Shown here piece by piece: positions 7,695 to 14,355 of a stretch of 15,085 nucleotides of DNA; the stretch's first letter is position 1; every line of letters begins with the position of its first letter. A program made the position numbers and the translations under genes. Location: assembly GCA_018882625.1 (NCBI GenBank), contig VERO01000026.1, positions 1 to 15,085 of the forward strand. The letters are read 5' to 3'. The stretch is from Phycisphaerales bacterium (GTDB lineage Bacteria > Planctomycetota > Phycisphaerae > Phycisphaerales > SM1A02). Below the pieces are notes generated by a model that was given only the letters and a program-made list of their open reading frames with translations, was not told the DNA's origin and did no database searches.

Positions 7695-9538
7695 CTCTCC
7701 ATGTTCCACAGGCGGCGCACCGCCTGAAGGAGCTTCTCGATGGTGGGTGCCGGCGTGTGCTGCGTGGTCAGCACGTGGCGGGTCAGCGCGATGCCTGCCT
7801 CGCCTTCCTCGAACACGACCTTGCTCGCGCCCACCTTCAGGAGCATGTCGCGTTCCGCGAGGTAGCGGGCGCGCACGATGATCTCGACGTTGGGATTCAG
7901 CTCCCGCGCGGCAAGCACCAGCTGTATCCGGTCCTCCTTCTGCGGCAGCGAGAGGATGAGGTGCGATGCCTCCCGGATGCCGGCGCGCTCGAGGACCTCG
8001 CCTCGTGTGGCATCGCCGTAGATCGCAGACCGGCCTGCCTTCACGAGCTGCCGGACGATCTCCAGGTTCATGTCAATGATGACGACGCGCAGCCCCGCGT
8101 CGCTGAGCATCGCATCCACGAGTCGACCGACTGGACCGTGCCCGACGATGATCGCAAGGGGGCGTGGCGCTGCAGGGCTGGCGCCCGAGGGCGTTCCGGC
8201 CGGGGCGTCATCGGCGATCGAGTCGCTGCCCGGAGCGGCGGTCACCGGCAGCGACCGCACGTCTGCGGTGCGCCGCGCATTGCGCGCGTCGAGCAGCCTG
8301 TAGAGCCATGGGATGCGCTCGATGGCGCGCTCTGTGGGATCGAGCAGCCGGAACAGCAGGGGATTGAGGGCGATCGATGCCACTGCCGTCAGCACCAGCA
8401 CGTTCATGCCCTCGTCCGCGAGGAGGCCGTTGTCCCGCGCCACCTGGCCGAGGATGAACGAGAACTCGCCGATCTGCGCCAAGCCAAGTGCGACGACGAG
8501 CGCGGTGCGCACCGGGTATCCGCAGATCGCGACAATCGCGAGTGCGGCCAGCGGCTTGAAGAGAAGGACTATGAGCAGTCCGGCGCCCACCATGCCGGGC
8601 TCGGCGATCACGAACGAGGGATCGACGAGCATCCCTACCGAGACGAAGAACATGACCGCGAATGCGTCACGCATGGGTAGCGCATCTGCGGCAGCCTGAT
8701 GGCTCATCGGCGACTGGCTCACCACGATGCCGGCAAGGAACGCGCCCAGCGCGACCGATGCGCCGAAGAAGGCAGCCGAGCCGACGGCGATCGCGATCGA
8801 GAGCACAAGAACCGTAAGCGTGAAGAGCTCGCGCGAACGCAGGCGGGCTACCTGCGTCAGCATCCACGGGACTACCCTCGATCCGGCAAGCAGCACGATG
8901 GCCACCAGCGCGGCGAGCTTCAGGAGCGCCCACCCCAGCGTGGCGAGCCCGCCCAGTCCATGTTCTGCAGGATCCGCATCGGGGCTCATGCTCACGGCAA
9001 GCAGGGGCACCATGACCAGCGCAAGGACCGTGAGGATGTCCTCCACGATGAGCCATCCGATCGCCACATGCCCATGCGAGGATGCGAGAAGCCCGCGGTC
9101 CGACAGCACGCGCAGCAGCACGACGGTGCTGGCGACCGCCATGGCCATGCCCACGATGACGCCCGACTGGAGCGGCCACCCCATCCAGTGGAAGATGGCT
9201 GCGCCCGCAACCGTGGCGACCGCGCTCTGGCCGATGGCGCCAGGGATGGCGACCGAGCGCACGGCCCACAGGTCCTTGATGTGGAAGCTCAGGCCGACGC
9301 CGAACATCAGCAGGATGACGCCGATCTCCGCGAGCTGCTGCGCGATGGCGACATCGCCGGTGAATCCCGGCGTGTGGGGCCCGATGGCCACACCGGCGAG
9401 GATGTAGCCCACGATCGGCGAGAGCTTGAGCTTCTGGGTGATCAGCCCGAACAGCCAGGCCGCCGCGAAGCCCGCAGCGATCGTCGTGAGCACCGGCAGG
9501 TGCTCGACAGCCGCGATCACGGGGGCAGAGGTCGTCAT
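7691..9538 (-). CDS. KefB/YbaL-type monovalent cation:proton antiporter with RCK (TrkA-N) domain
   Basis: 615 aa, ATG at 9538. Residues about 15-400 are a CPA2-type Na+/H+ or K+/H+ exchanger domain with about a dozen hydrophobic helices. Family landmarks are LSPIVGYILAGVAIGP near the N-terminus, MFGVGLSFHIKDL, and an acidic pair in LIVEDI. After a polar linker at about 425-460, a Rossmann-fold TrkA-N domain starts at IIVGHGPVG (GxGxxG, first Gly 466). It runs to about 580 and binds nucleotide to gate transport. The protein exchanges K+ or Na+ for protons at the inner membrane, in pH, osmotic or electrophile defence. It lies 21 bp downstream of the tandem UspA gene on the same strand, so the two are probably co-transcribed. 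No Shine-Dalgarno is visible. It ends convergently with the PEP-CTERM-like gene. Ion specificity cannot be assigned from sequence alone. Confidence 0.93.
   Translation of the reverse strand: MTTSAPVIAAVEHLPVLTTIAAGFAAAWLFGLITQKLKLSPIVGYILAGVAIGPHTPGFTGDVAIAQQLAEIGVILLMFGVGLSFHIKDLWAVRSVAIPGAIGQSAVATVAGAAIFHWMGWPLQSGVIVGMAMAVASTVVLLRVLSDRGLLASSHGHVAIGWLIVEDILTVLALVMVPLLAVSMSPDADPAEHGLGGLATLGWALLKLAALVAIVLLAGSRVVPWMLTQVARLRSRELFTLTVLVLSIAIAVGSAAFFGASVALGAFLAGIVVSQSPMSHQAAADALPMRDAFAVMFFVSVGMLVDPSFVIAEPGMVGAGLLIVLLFKPLAALAIVAICGYPVRTALVVALGLAQIGEFSFILGQVARDNGLLADEGMNVLVLTAVASIALNPLLFRLLDPTERAIERIPWLYRLLDARNARRTADVRSLPVTAAPGSDSIADDAPAGTPSGASPAAPRPLAIIVGHGPVGRLVDAMLSDAGLRVVIIDMNLEIVRQLVKAGRSAIYGDATRGEVLERAGIREASHLILSLPQKEDRIQLVLAARELNPNVEIIVRARYLAERDMLLKVGASKVVFEEGEAGIALTRHVLTTQHTPAPTIEKLLQAVRRLWNMES
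7709..7726. terminator. Short hairpin just past the PEP-CTERM-like gene
   Basis: A perfect 7-bp stem, CAGGCGG / CCGCCTG, with loop CGCA, lies 15 nt after the plus-strand stop and inside the antiporter coding end. No T-run follows on either strand, so a terminator role is weak; it may simply be coding sequence. Confidence 0.25.
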
Positions 9539-9559
9539 GGGGGCACAGGGCCGCGCAGG

Positions 9560-10465
9560 CTACGCGGCTTCCCGCGAGGGCACGACAAGCACGTCGCAGT
9601 CGGTCTCGGCGAGCACGTGCTTGGTCACGCTGCCGAGCAGGAGCTGCTCTGTGATGTGGAGCCCGTGCTTGCCGATCACAATGATGTCGAAGGGCCCGCT
9701 GGCGGCATGGGTGCATATGGATTGGGATGGATCCCCGCTGACGACTACCTCGGCATGGCTGCCGGGTGCAAGCCCTGCGGAACGTGCCGCTTCGCGGAGC
9801 CTGGTGCGTCCCTGCTCGCGTCCCGCGACTTCGTAGGTGCCGATGAGGTCCTCGCTGATGCCCGCTTCGCGCATCTGGATGACGAACGGCACGGCGGCCG
9901 CATGCAGCAGCGTGAGCCCGGCGGATGGCGCGTGCTCATGGGCCATGCGGATGCACCCGACCGATGCCGCGGAGAAGTCGATCGGCACCAGTGCGTGGCG
10001 GTAGTGGCCGTCCGGGCGACGCTTCACCACCAGCACGGGACAGTTGCACTTGCGCACGAGCCTCGACGAGGTGGACCCCATGAGCATGCGGTGCACGAGG
10101 CCAGCGCCGTGCGCACCCGCAACGACCAGCGATGCGGACAGCGCACTCGCGACCGATGCGATCGACGCGCTGGCGAACCCGCGCTCGATCCTGATGTCGA
10201 CATGCACACCATGCTCGGAACATGCCCGCTCGGCGAGTGCCTCGAGCTGACGGCGCGCATGATCCTCGGATGCGCGCTCCACGTGCGTCCATTGCTCCCC
10301 GATCACGCCCATCCAGTAGGCCGGAACGTCAAGTCCCAGCGCGTGCACGAGCGCCACGGTGCGCCCCTCGGCGCGGGCGAGCAGCAGGGCACGCTCGATT
10401 GCCATTGAGGCCTGATCGGAGAAGTCGGTGGCGACCACAATCGGCCCGGTGCGTGAGGAGTCCAT
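9560..10465 (-). CDS. Universal stress protein with two UspA domains
   Basis: 301 aa from the ATG at 10465 (MDSSRTG). This start places the first beta strand (IVVATDFS) right at the N-terminus, as usual; an upstream ATG at 10534 adds 23 residues unlike the family. Domain 1 (about 5-145) ends with the ATP-binding signature GAHG-x9-GST and CPVLVV. Domain 2 (about 150-301) begins ALVPIDFS and ends with GKHG-x9-GSV and a Cys-Asp-Val-Leu-Val-Val strand. Both domains keep the Asp after the first strand and the G-x2-G-x9-G(S) loop, so both probably bind ATP. Cytoplasmic; UspA proteins help cells survive starvation and stress. It is the first gene of a likely two-gene operon with the antiporter and is transcribed divergently from hsp20. 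Confidence 0.93.
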   Translation of the reverse strand: MDSSRTGPIVVATDFSDQASMAIERALLLARAEGRTVALVHALGLDVPAYWMGVIGEQWTHVERASEDHARRQLEALAERACSEHGVHVDIRIERGFASASIASVASALSASLVVAGAHGAGLVHRMLMGSTSSRLVRKCNCPVLVVKRRPDGHYRHALVPIDFSAASVGCIRMAHEHAPSAGLTLLHAAAVPFVIQMREAGISEDLIGTYEVAGREQGRTRLREAARSAGLAPGSHAEVVVSGDPSQSICTHAASGPFDIIVIGKHGLHITEQLLLGSVTKHVLAETDCDVLVVPSREAA

Positions 10466-10736
10466 GCACCGCAAATCTAGGCGCTCGCCGGGACTTCGGC
10501 CGCTTCCGGCGGCACGTTCCTGCGTCTGCCGCATCCGGGCGTGGGGCTACCGGCCGGCGCGTGCGCGGTTGCCGGCTGATGGAGCGCGCGGGAGAGCGCC
10601 ACCAGGAAAATGAGGCGCGGTGCACGAATGGGCCGCCACGGGGGCGCTCTGTGCAGTGCCGCATGCCGCTGGAGCGCCGCGGCCGCACGTTGCGGTCGGG
10701 CCTGCGCGGATGCGCCATACGCGACAAGGAGCCGCC
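10466..10736. other. Divergent regulatory spacer between uspA-type gene and hsp20
   Basis: 271 bp with no credible gene. It must hold the promoters of both stress operons. I cannot pick convincing -35/-10 boxes or a CIRCE-type inverted repeat. It contains one copy of the two-part motif at 10643-10665 and the hsp20 ribosome binding site. Confidence 0.5.
10643..10665 (+). repeat. Two-part shared motif, copy 1 (upstream of hsp20)
   Basis: GGCGCTCTGTGC and TGCAGTGCCGCATG overlap here by three bases (TGC). Both exact words recur in the same order at 14268-14307, where 14 bases separate them. The motif ends 71 nt before the hsp20 start. Function unknown; a shared promoter or regulator site, or chance, are possible. 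Confidence 0.45.
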
Positions 10737-11249
10737 ATGAACCTGACCCTCTTGAAGAAGCGTAGCCTGTTCAACGGGAATGTCATTCGCCTGCGTGACG
10801 AGATCGACCGCACGATTGGCCGCTTTCTCGGCGAGCATCCCTCCTGGTTCGGGGGATTCCCGGGCCTGGAGGCGGAGGAGTGGGTGCCCCCGATCGACAT
10901 CGTCGAGACGGACAGCCAGCTCCTGGTCAAGGCAGAAGTGCCGGGCATCGCGTCGCGTGACATTGACGTGTCCGTGACAGGCCATACCTTGAGCATCTCG
11001 GGCAAGAAGTCCGAGGCTCGCGAGATTCGCCAGGGCGGAGTGTGCCAGTCGGAGCGGGCCTTCGGCGCATTCCGGCGCAACATAGAGCTGCCCGACACGG
11101 TCGATCCGGACTCGGTGTCCGCGGAGTGCGAGAACGGGCTGCTGACGGTCACCATGTCGCGGCGGTCGGGCATGAAGCCGCGGCATGTCGAGGTGAAGCC
11201 GGTCGGCCGGCGCGTGTCGCTGTCCGAAGGTCGCACGGCCGCCATCTGA
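10737..11249 (+). CDS. Hsp20 family small heat-shock protein
   Basis: 170 aa. The ATG at 10737 has AAGGAG 5 nt upstream; the longer frame from 10620 lacks a ribosome binding site and family similarity. The alpha-crystallin domain runs from about 55 (PPIDIVETD) to 150. It contains EVPGI, the DIDVSV...LSISGKK strands, the ERAFGAFRRNIELP segment, and the family hallmark ECENGLLTV near residue 130-140. A V-x-V pair (VEV) in the tail can act as the oligomer-forming C-terminal motif. The protein is an ATP-independent holdase chaperone forming cytoplasmic oligomers that bind unfolding proteins. It lies 24 bp before the DUF892 gene and is almost certainly co-transcribed with it. Heat or stress control is likely, but no operator was identified. 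Confidence 0.95.
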   Translation: MNLTLLKKRSLFNGNVIRLRDEIDRTIGRFLGEHPSWFGGFPGLEAEEWVPPIDIVETDSQLLVKAEVPGIASRDIDVSVTGHTLSISGKKSEAREIRQGGVCQSERAFGAFRRNIELPDTVDPDSVSAECENGLLTVTMSRRSGMKPRHVEVKPVGRRVSLSEGRTAAI

Positions 11250-11273
11250 GTGCCGCGGGAAGGAGGTCCAACT

Positions 11274-11783
11274 ATGTCCATGAACACACTTCGAGACTTG
11301 CTCGTCGAGCAGCTGAACGAGCTGTACGCCGCGGAGCGGCATCACATGATGACCGTGCCGCGGCTGGTGCAGGCCACCACCGATACGCGCCTGGCGGACA
11401 TGCTTCGTGCGCATGCGGACGAGTGCTCGACGCACCTGTCCCGCCTTGATGTCGTGTTCGGCGACATGGGGGTGCGTGCGCCCGGCGAGCTCTCCGAGAG
11501 CAACGGCATGCGGGGCATCCTGCGAGACTGCCTGGAGCTGGCGAACATGACGCGCGCAGAGCCGCATGTGCGCGATGCGGCGCTGGTGGCCCTCGCCCAG
11601 CACATTGAGCATGACCAGATCGCCGGATATGGGTGTGCGCGCACCTGGTCCCAGCTCCTTGGACATCACTCGTCCGCGTCGCAGCTCCAGCGCTGCCTCG
11701 ACGATGAGCGGCGTGCGGACCGCGACCTGACGCGTCTGGCTCAGTCGTTGAACAAGGCGGCGATGGCACCGTTGCTCGCATAG
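11274..11783 (+). CDS. DUF892 / YciE-type ferritin-like protein
   Basis: 169 aa. The ATG at 11274 is preceded by AAGGAGGT with a 6-nt gap. All-helical and ferritin-like: helix 1 has LRDLLVEQLNELYAAERHH, helix 2 ends HADECSTHLSRL, helix 3 has HIEHDQIAGY, and helix 4 has DDERRADRDL. The spaced Glu/His/Asp residues at these places are the candidate di-metal ligands of the family. YciE-like proteins form dimers with a carboxylate-bridged di-iron site and are induced by osmotic or oxidative stress; their reaction is not established. It is the second gene of the hsp20 operon and is followed 32 nt later by a terminator-like hairpin. Confidence 0.9.
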   Translation: MSMNTLRDLLVEQLNELYAAERHHMMTVPRLVQATTDTRLADMLRAHADECSTHLSRLDVVFGDMGVRAPGELSESNGMRGILRDCLELANMTRAEPHVRDAALVALAQHIEHDQIAGYGCARTWSQLLGHHSSASQLQRCLDDERRADRDLTRLAQSLNKAAMAPLLA

Positions 11784-11815
11784 TCGCGCCGCAGATCCTG
11801 TGCCCCTTTTCCAGC

Positions 11816-11851
11816 GGGCGGTCCGGTTCATGATGTGCCGGACCGCCCTTT
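11816..11851 (+). terminator. Rho-independent terminator of the hsp20-DUF892 operon
   Basis: A perfect 11-bp stem, GGGCGGTCCGG / CCGGACCGCCC, with an 11-nt loop is followed by TTTCTCTC. It lies 32 nt after the DUF892 stop. On the minus strand the hairpin is followed by GCTGGAAAAG rather than T's, so it mainly serves the plus strand. Confidence 0.75.
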
Positions 11852-11991
11852 CTCTCGTGGCAGCGCTTCGCACCGGCGATGGCACGCTGCACCAGCTCGA
11901 CGCAGCGCATCGCCATCTCGGCCAGATCCGCCGCGGCATGCGGCCCCTGAGCCGACGTAGCCGGATACCAGGACCCGGGCTGAGCCCGCGC

Positions 11992-12465
11992 TCAGCAGCC
12001 CTGCTGTCGCGCGAAGCGCACCAGATGACGCCGGAAGCGCGGATTGGTGCGCAGTTCAGCGCGAACGAGGCGCATGACCCCGTCAGGGTTGATGGTCCCG
12101 GGGAACGCAAAGGGCTCGCCCAGGGCCTGCGAGAAGGCGTTGCAGCCATGATGCTCACGGCTCGGGGGCGCGAGGCGTGCACGGATCAGTGCGACGCCGT
12201 TGCCGCCGATCTCCACCGCGTACCGGACGCGCACCAGCAGGTTCACCATGATGTGCCGCGGCTCGGTCCGCTTCGCGAGCTCAAGCTGCACAGGCGTATC
12301 GCACAGCCAGCTGCAGGTCACCGGGTCCGCGATCCGCCCAACCGGGTACGGCACCGCCACCCGCCGCATGGAGTGCTGCCTGCCGTGTCGATCGGGGATT
12401 GGCCAAAGCGTCCGGACTGCGCGCGCTCCGAAGTGCATCGCCGATGCTCGAGTCGCGTGGCTCAT
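11992..12465 (-). CDS. Uncharacterised protein, third gene of a minus-strand operon
   Basis: 157 aa from the ATG at 12465, which overlaps the stop of the preceding gene as ATGA; no separate Shine-Dalgarno is visible, so coupling is likely. Shorter starts at 12438 (MHFGAR) or at the Met of MRRVAVPY are possible. I do not recognise the family. The first 40 residues are basic and low in structure. The core from about 45 has an amphipathic, soluble look, with a Cys-x3-Cys (CSWLC) at about 55, HIMVNLLVRVRYAVEIGG, HHGCNAF, and a basic helical tail (RLVRAELRTNPRFRRHL). Third codon positions are strongly GC-rich, which supports real coding. There is no signal peptide or membrane helix. Function unknown. 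Confidence 0.55.
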   Translation of the reverse strand: MSHATRASAMHFGARAVRTLWPIPDRHGRQHSMRRVAVPYPVGRIADPVTCSWLCDTPVQLELAKRTEPRHIMVNLLVRVRYAVEIGGNGVALIRARLAPPSREHHGCNAFSQALGEPFAFPGTINPDGVMRLVRAELRTNPRFRRHLVRFARQQGC

Positions 12466-12812
12466 TGCTGGTTCTGGTACGCACGCGCAGCCGCCGGCCG
12501 CCATCGCGTGTCGTGGGGCTGGCCATCGCTGGCGAGCCCGATGGGATGGACTTCAGCCGACAGCCGCAGCAGCTCCGCCCTGTCGTGCTGGGCTGGAGGC
12601 TGCGTGCTGCGCTGGGATGGTGGGTGCTGCTCAGTCCGAGGACGCTCGACAGCCGGATCACGATGCTGACCGGTGGACGCATCTGCCGAGCGTGCGGGGG
12701 CGCACGCTCGAACGCAACGCCGACCGTGTGCAGGCATCGCGAGCAGCAGAGCGCTCGCGGCTGCGAGGCAGGTGCGGGCCATGACGTGTGCAATTGACGT
12801 ACGTCGCATCAT
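12462..12812 (-). CDS. Small secreted protein of unknown function
   Basis: 116 aa from the tandem ATGs at 12812/12809. AGGAG lies 10 nt upstream, and a shorter start at 12782 (MARTCL) is possible. Residues 1-30 form a signal peptide (basic n-region, ASALLLAM core, cleavage near AHG). The mature part is rich in Arg, Pro, Gln and Ser, with two Cys soon after the cleavage site and a low-complexity Pro/Gln stretch. It ends in a more regular segment containing AELLRLSAEVHPIGL and a C-terminal AYQNQQ. I do not recognise the family. Its stop overlaps the next gene's ATG (ATGA), and it lies 47 bp after the upstream gene, so it is probably the middle gene of a three-gene operon. Confidence 0.55.
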   Translation of the reverse strand: MMRRTSIAHVMARTCLAAASALLLAMPAHGRRCVRACAPARSADASTGQHRDPAVERPRTEQHPPSQRSTQPPAQHDRAELLRLSAEVHPIGLASDGQPHDTRWRPAAARAYQNQQ

Positions 12813-12822
12813 CCCTGCGTTT

Positions 12823-12827
12823 CTCCT
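12823..12827 (-). promoter_or_regulatory. Ribosome binding site of the small secreted protein gene
   Basis: Reads AGGAG on the minus strand, 10 nt before the ATG at 12812. The spacing is slightly long but usable, and it favours 12812 or 12809 over 12782. Confidence 0.4.
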
Positions 12828-12859
12828 CAGCGAGCAGGCTGAAGGCAGCCAGTGACGCG

Positions 12860-13309
12860 TCAGGCTGTGACCGGACGCGAACCGCCGGCGACGCGCCGGT
12901 AGCCACGCCGCCACTTGGCGCCAGTGGGCTTTGGCTCGGCCGTCGAGGGCAGCGGCTCACGCACACGCTTCTCGGCACAACGCTTCGCCTCCGAGAGCTC
13001 CAGCGCAAGCTGGACGCTGACACGGTCATCAAGGCCGTTCGCGACCTGGAACTCTGCGAGCATCCTGATGAGTCCCAGTCCGTAGTTGTGCGCAGTCTCG
13101 ACCGAAAAGTCAGGATCGCGCCTGCAGACTGCAGGCCACTCGCTGCTCACCAGCGTGATGTAGCTGCGCACCAGCGAGACAAGCACCCGATGCGTGCCCT
13201 GCACTGACGGCTCGCCGACACCGCTGTCACCGGGCCGATCGCTGGCCTGCCGGGCATGCAGTTCATCCGCGTGAGGAACCGTCGGCCGGTCGGGCGGCAT
13301 TGCGCTCAT
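12860..13309 (-). CDS. Uncharacterised helical protein, first gene of a minus-strand operon
   Basis: 149 aa from the ATG at 13309, selected because GAGGTG sits 6 nt upstream; the frame stays open to 13453 but that extension has no ribosome binding site. Residues 1-40 are polar and probably disordered. Residues about 42-112 form a predicted helical core with VLVSLVRSYITLV, a WPAVCRRDP turn, GLGLIRMLAEFQVANGL and VSVQLALELSEAKRCAEKR. The basic tail (about 113-149) contains KWRRGYRRV, which could bind nucleic acid or membrane phospholipid. No signal peptide. I do not recognise the family. It leads the likely operon with the secreted protein (47 bp gap) and the third gene. Confidence 0.6.
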   Translation of the reverse strand: MSAMPPDRPTVPHADELHARQASDRPGDSGVGEPSVQGTHRVLVSLVRSYITLVSSEWPAVCRRDPDFSVETAHNYGLGLIRMLAEFQVANGLDDRVSVQLALELSEAKRCAEKRVREPLPSTAEPKPTGAKWRRGYRRVAGGSRPVTA

Positions 13310-13315
13310 GTCGTG

Positions 13316-13321
13316 CACCTC
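13316..13321 (-). promoter_or_regulatory. Ribosome binding site of the first orphan-operon gene
   Basis: Reads GAGGTG on the minus strand, 6 nt before the ATG at 13309. It decides this start over upstream in-frame ATGs. Confidence 0.55.
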
Positions 13322-13825
13322 GTCTTGGGGTGGGTATGGGAAGCACCTGCATAGGCTGCATGCACAGGCGAATGCACGCCCGAATGCCGCAGCCAACGCG
13401 GGACAAAACGTGTCCGTTGCACAACATGACACAGTGCACCGTAGCTGCCGCATTGGTCGCGCTGTATCGATTTTTCACACAATCGGGCCATCTTGGCGAT
13501 TCGTAAGTCCATTGGCAGTTTGAATTTGCGGATGCGCGCCATGGACATGGCCATGCGCGATCGGTGCCGAGAACTGGACGCGCACATCGTGCCGACCAGT
13601 AATTAAGTGGTATCGAGCGCGGCGCGCGCAGATCGCATGCCGCAGGTCGGATCATGCAGGCAGCAATCTGCCGAATGCGTGCGCGCATGCGGTCGCATCG
13701 AGGTGCGCATTCACGTCGGACTTCCCCAATCGAGCCAATGGTGCAGACGCGCGGGTCTATGTGGCTTCGGCCACAGCAAGCCCGTCGACGTGCTCCGTGC
13801 GGTGCGGTCTGCGGGTTGGGCCGGT

Positions 13826-13831
13826 GAGGAG
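13826..13831 (+). promoter_or_regulatory. Ribosome binding site of the divergent PEP-CTERM-like gene
   Basis: GAGGAG lies 6 nt before the ATG at 13838, inside a purine run GAGGAGAGAGGG. It marks the true start within a longer open frame from 13607. Confidence 0.55.
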
Positions 13832-13837
13832 AGAGGG

Positions 13838-14197
13838 ATGGGCCATGAGGTGATCGCTCTGCTGCATGCTGCGTGCTGCGCATCCGCGTTCACCTGGGGA
13901 TGCGCGGAGCGCTCGCATGGTGCCGTCACGGCTATTCCCCATGCGTCCCTTCGCGTGAGCTCGCTCATGCGCCACTGGTCGGGCCTTCCGGGAGTCGGCT
14001 CCGGGCTGCAGCATGCGGATCCGGGATCCGGGGCAGCATCGCCTGCGAGTGTCGATCTCACCCGGCAGCTGGTGACTGTCCCCAGCATGGATGCAGGTCA
14101 CGTGCCGAGCGCAGGTCCGCTTGTGCTGCTCGGAATCGCAGCGCTGGTGGGCGGACCTCGTCGCACGGGGCGGGCGCGGCCATCAGCGACCTCCTGA
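13838..14197 (+). CDS. Small exported protein with a divergent PEP-CTERM-like tail
   Basis: 119 aa from the ATG at 13838, chosen by the strong ribosome binding site. The N-terminus has a short hydrophobic Ala/Cys/Leu-rich stretch (IALLHAACCASAF), a possible but weak signal peptide. The central part is low-complexity and Gly/Ser/Pro-rich with no recognised domain. Near the C-terminus, VPSAGPLVLLGIAALVGGPRR parallels the PAPGALALLGLAGL..RRR signals of the two neighbouring exported proteins: Pro motif, hydrophobic helix, Arg cluster. Here the motif is altered (PSAG for PAPG), and about a dozen residues follow the first Arg pair instead of an immediate end. This could be a decaying relative, or a different single-helix tail protein. 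A purely chance frame remains possible. Confidence 0.5.
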   Translation: MGHEVIALLHAACCASAFTWGCAERSHGAVTAIPHASLRVSSLMRHWSGLPGVGSGLQHADPGSGAASPASVDLTRQLVTVPSMDAGHVPSAGPLVLLGIAALVGGPRRTGRARPSATS

Positions 14198-14209
14198 CCT
14201 GCATCGGGC

Positions 14210-14227
14210 GGCGCGCGTCAGCGCGCC
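14210..14227. terminator. Hairpin after the divergent PEP-CTERM-like gene
   Basis: A perfect 7-bp stem, GGCGCGC / GCGCGCC, with a GTCA loop lies 12 nt after the stop. No T-run follows, so it is only a candidate terminator or RNA-end stabiliser. Confidence 0.3.
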
Positions 14228-14267
14228 TGGATCAATTGTCACGAGCGGCCAAATGAGGGATGGGGGT

Positions 14268-14307
14268 GGCGCTCTGTGCGGGTGGGACACGCCTGCAGTG
14301 CCGCATG
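14268..14307 (+). repeat. Two-part shared motif, copy 2 (upstream of the last PEP-CTERM gene)
   Basis: GGCGCTCTGTGC (14268-14279) and TGCAGTGCCGCATG (14294-14307) match the motif at 10643-10665 exactly and in the same order. Here a 14-base insert separates them. The second part overlaps a palindrome, GCCGCATGTGCGGC (14300-14313). It ends 48 nt before the start of the downstream gene. Confidence 0.45.
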
Positions 14308-14355
14308 TGCGGCCGTGCGCTTCCCGCTCCGCAACCTTCTGAAGGGAGATGCTGA

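Larger units (their letters stand above)
13310..13837. other. 528 bp spacer with a lower-GC core
   Basis: Lies between divergent genes and holds no convincing gene; frames crossing it are Cys/Arg/His-rich shadows without ribosome binding sites. The part from about 13455 to 13535 is clearly more AT-rich than the rest of the window (a T5 run, TTTGAATTTG). Visible structure includes short Gly-Cys-Ala-Thr-like word repeats (GCATGC, GAATGC) at about 13350-13395 and an inverted pair GAATGCG (13673-13679) / CGCATTC (13706-13712). It must carry the promoter for the minus-strand operon, and perhaps one for the plus-strand gene at 13838. I cannot define boxes with confidence. Confidence 0.5.

Noticed and set aside
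8699..10408. A 569-codon plus-strand frame opposite the antiporter and UspA genes
   Set aside because: Composition is that of a complementary-strand shadow (His/Arg/Asp/Gly-rich), and both genes on the other strand are clear family members.
10329..12182. A 617-codon minus-strand frame across hsp20 and the DUF892 gene
   Set aside because: It runs against two well-supported plus-strand genes with good ribosome binding sites and shows no domain.
11800..12669. A 289-codon plus-strand frame in the orphan-operon region
   Set aside because: It starts inside the terminator hairpin, lacks a ribosome binding site, and its product is low in recognisable structure. The minus-strand genes have a signal peptide, an ATGA overlap and ribosome binding sites.
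13350..13400. Possible CRISPR or tandem repeat array from recurring GCATGC/GAATGC words
   Set aside because: The words are only 6-7 bases, irregularly spaced, and there is no repeat-spacer periodicity.
13263..13883. A 206-codon minus-strand frame across the AT-rich spacer
   Set aside because: It is full of Arg, Cys and Pro with no ribosome binding site at its start, and it overlaps the better-supported gene start at 13309.
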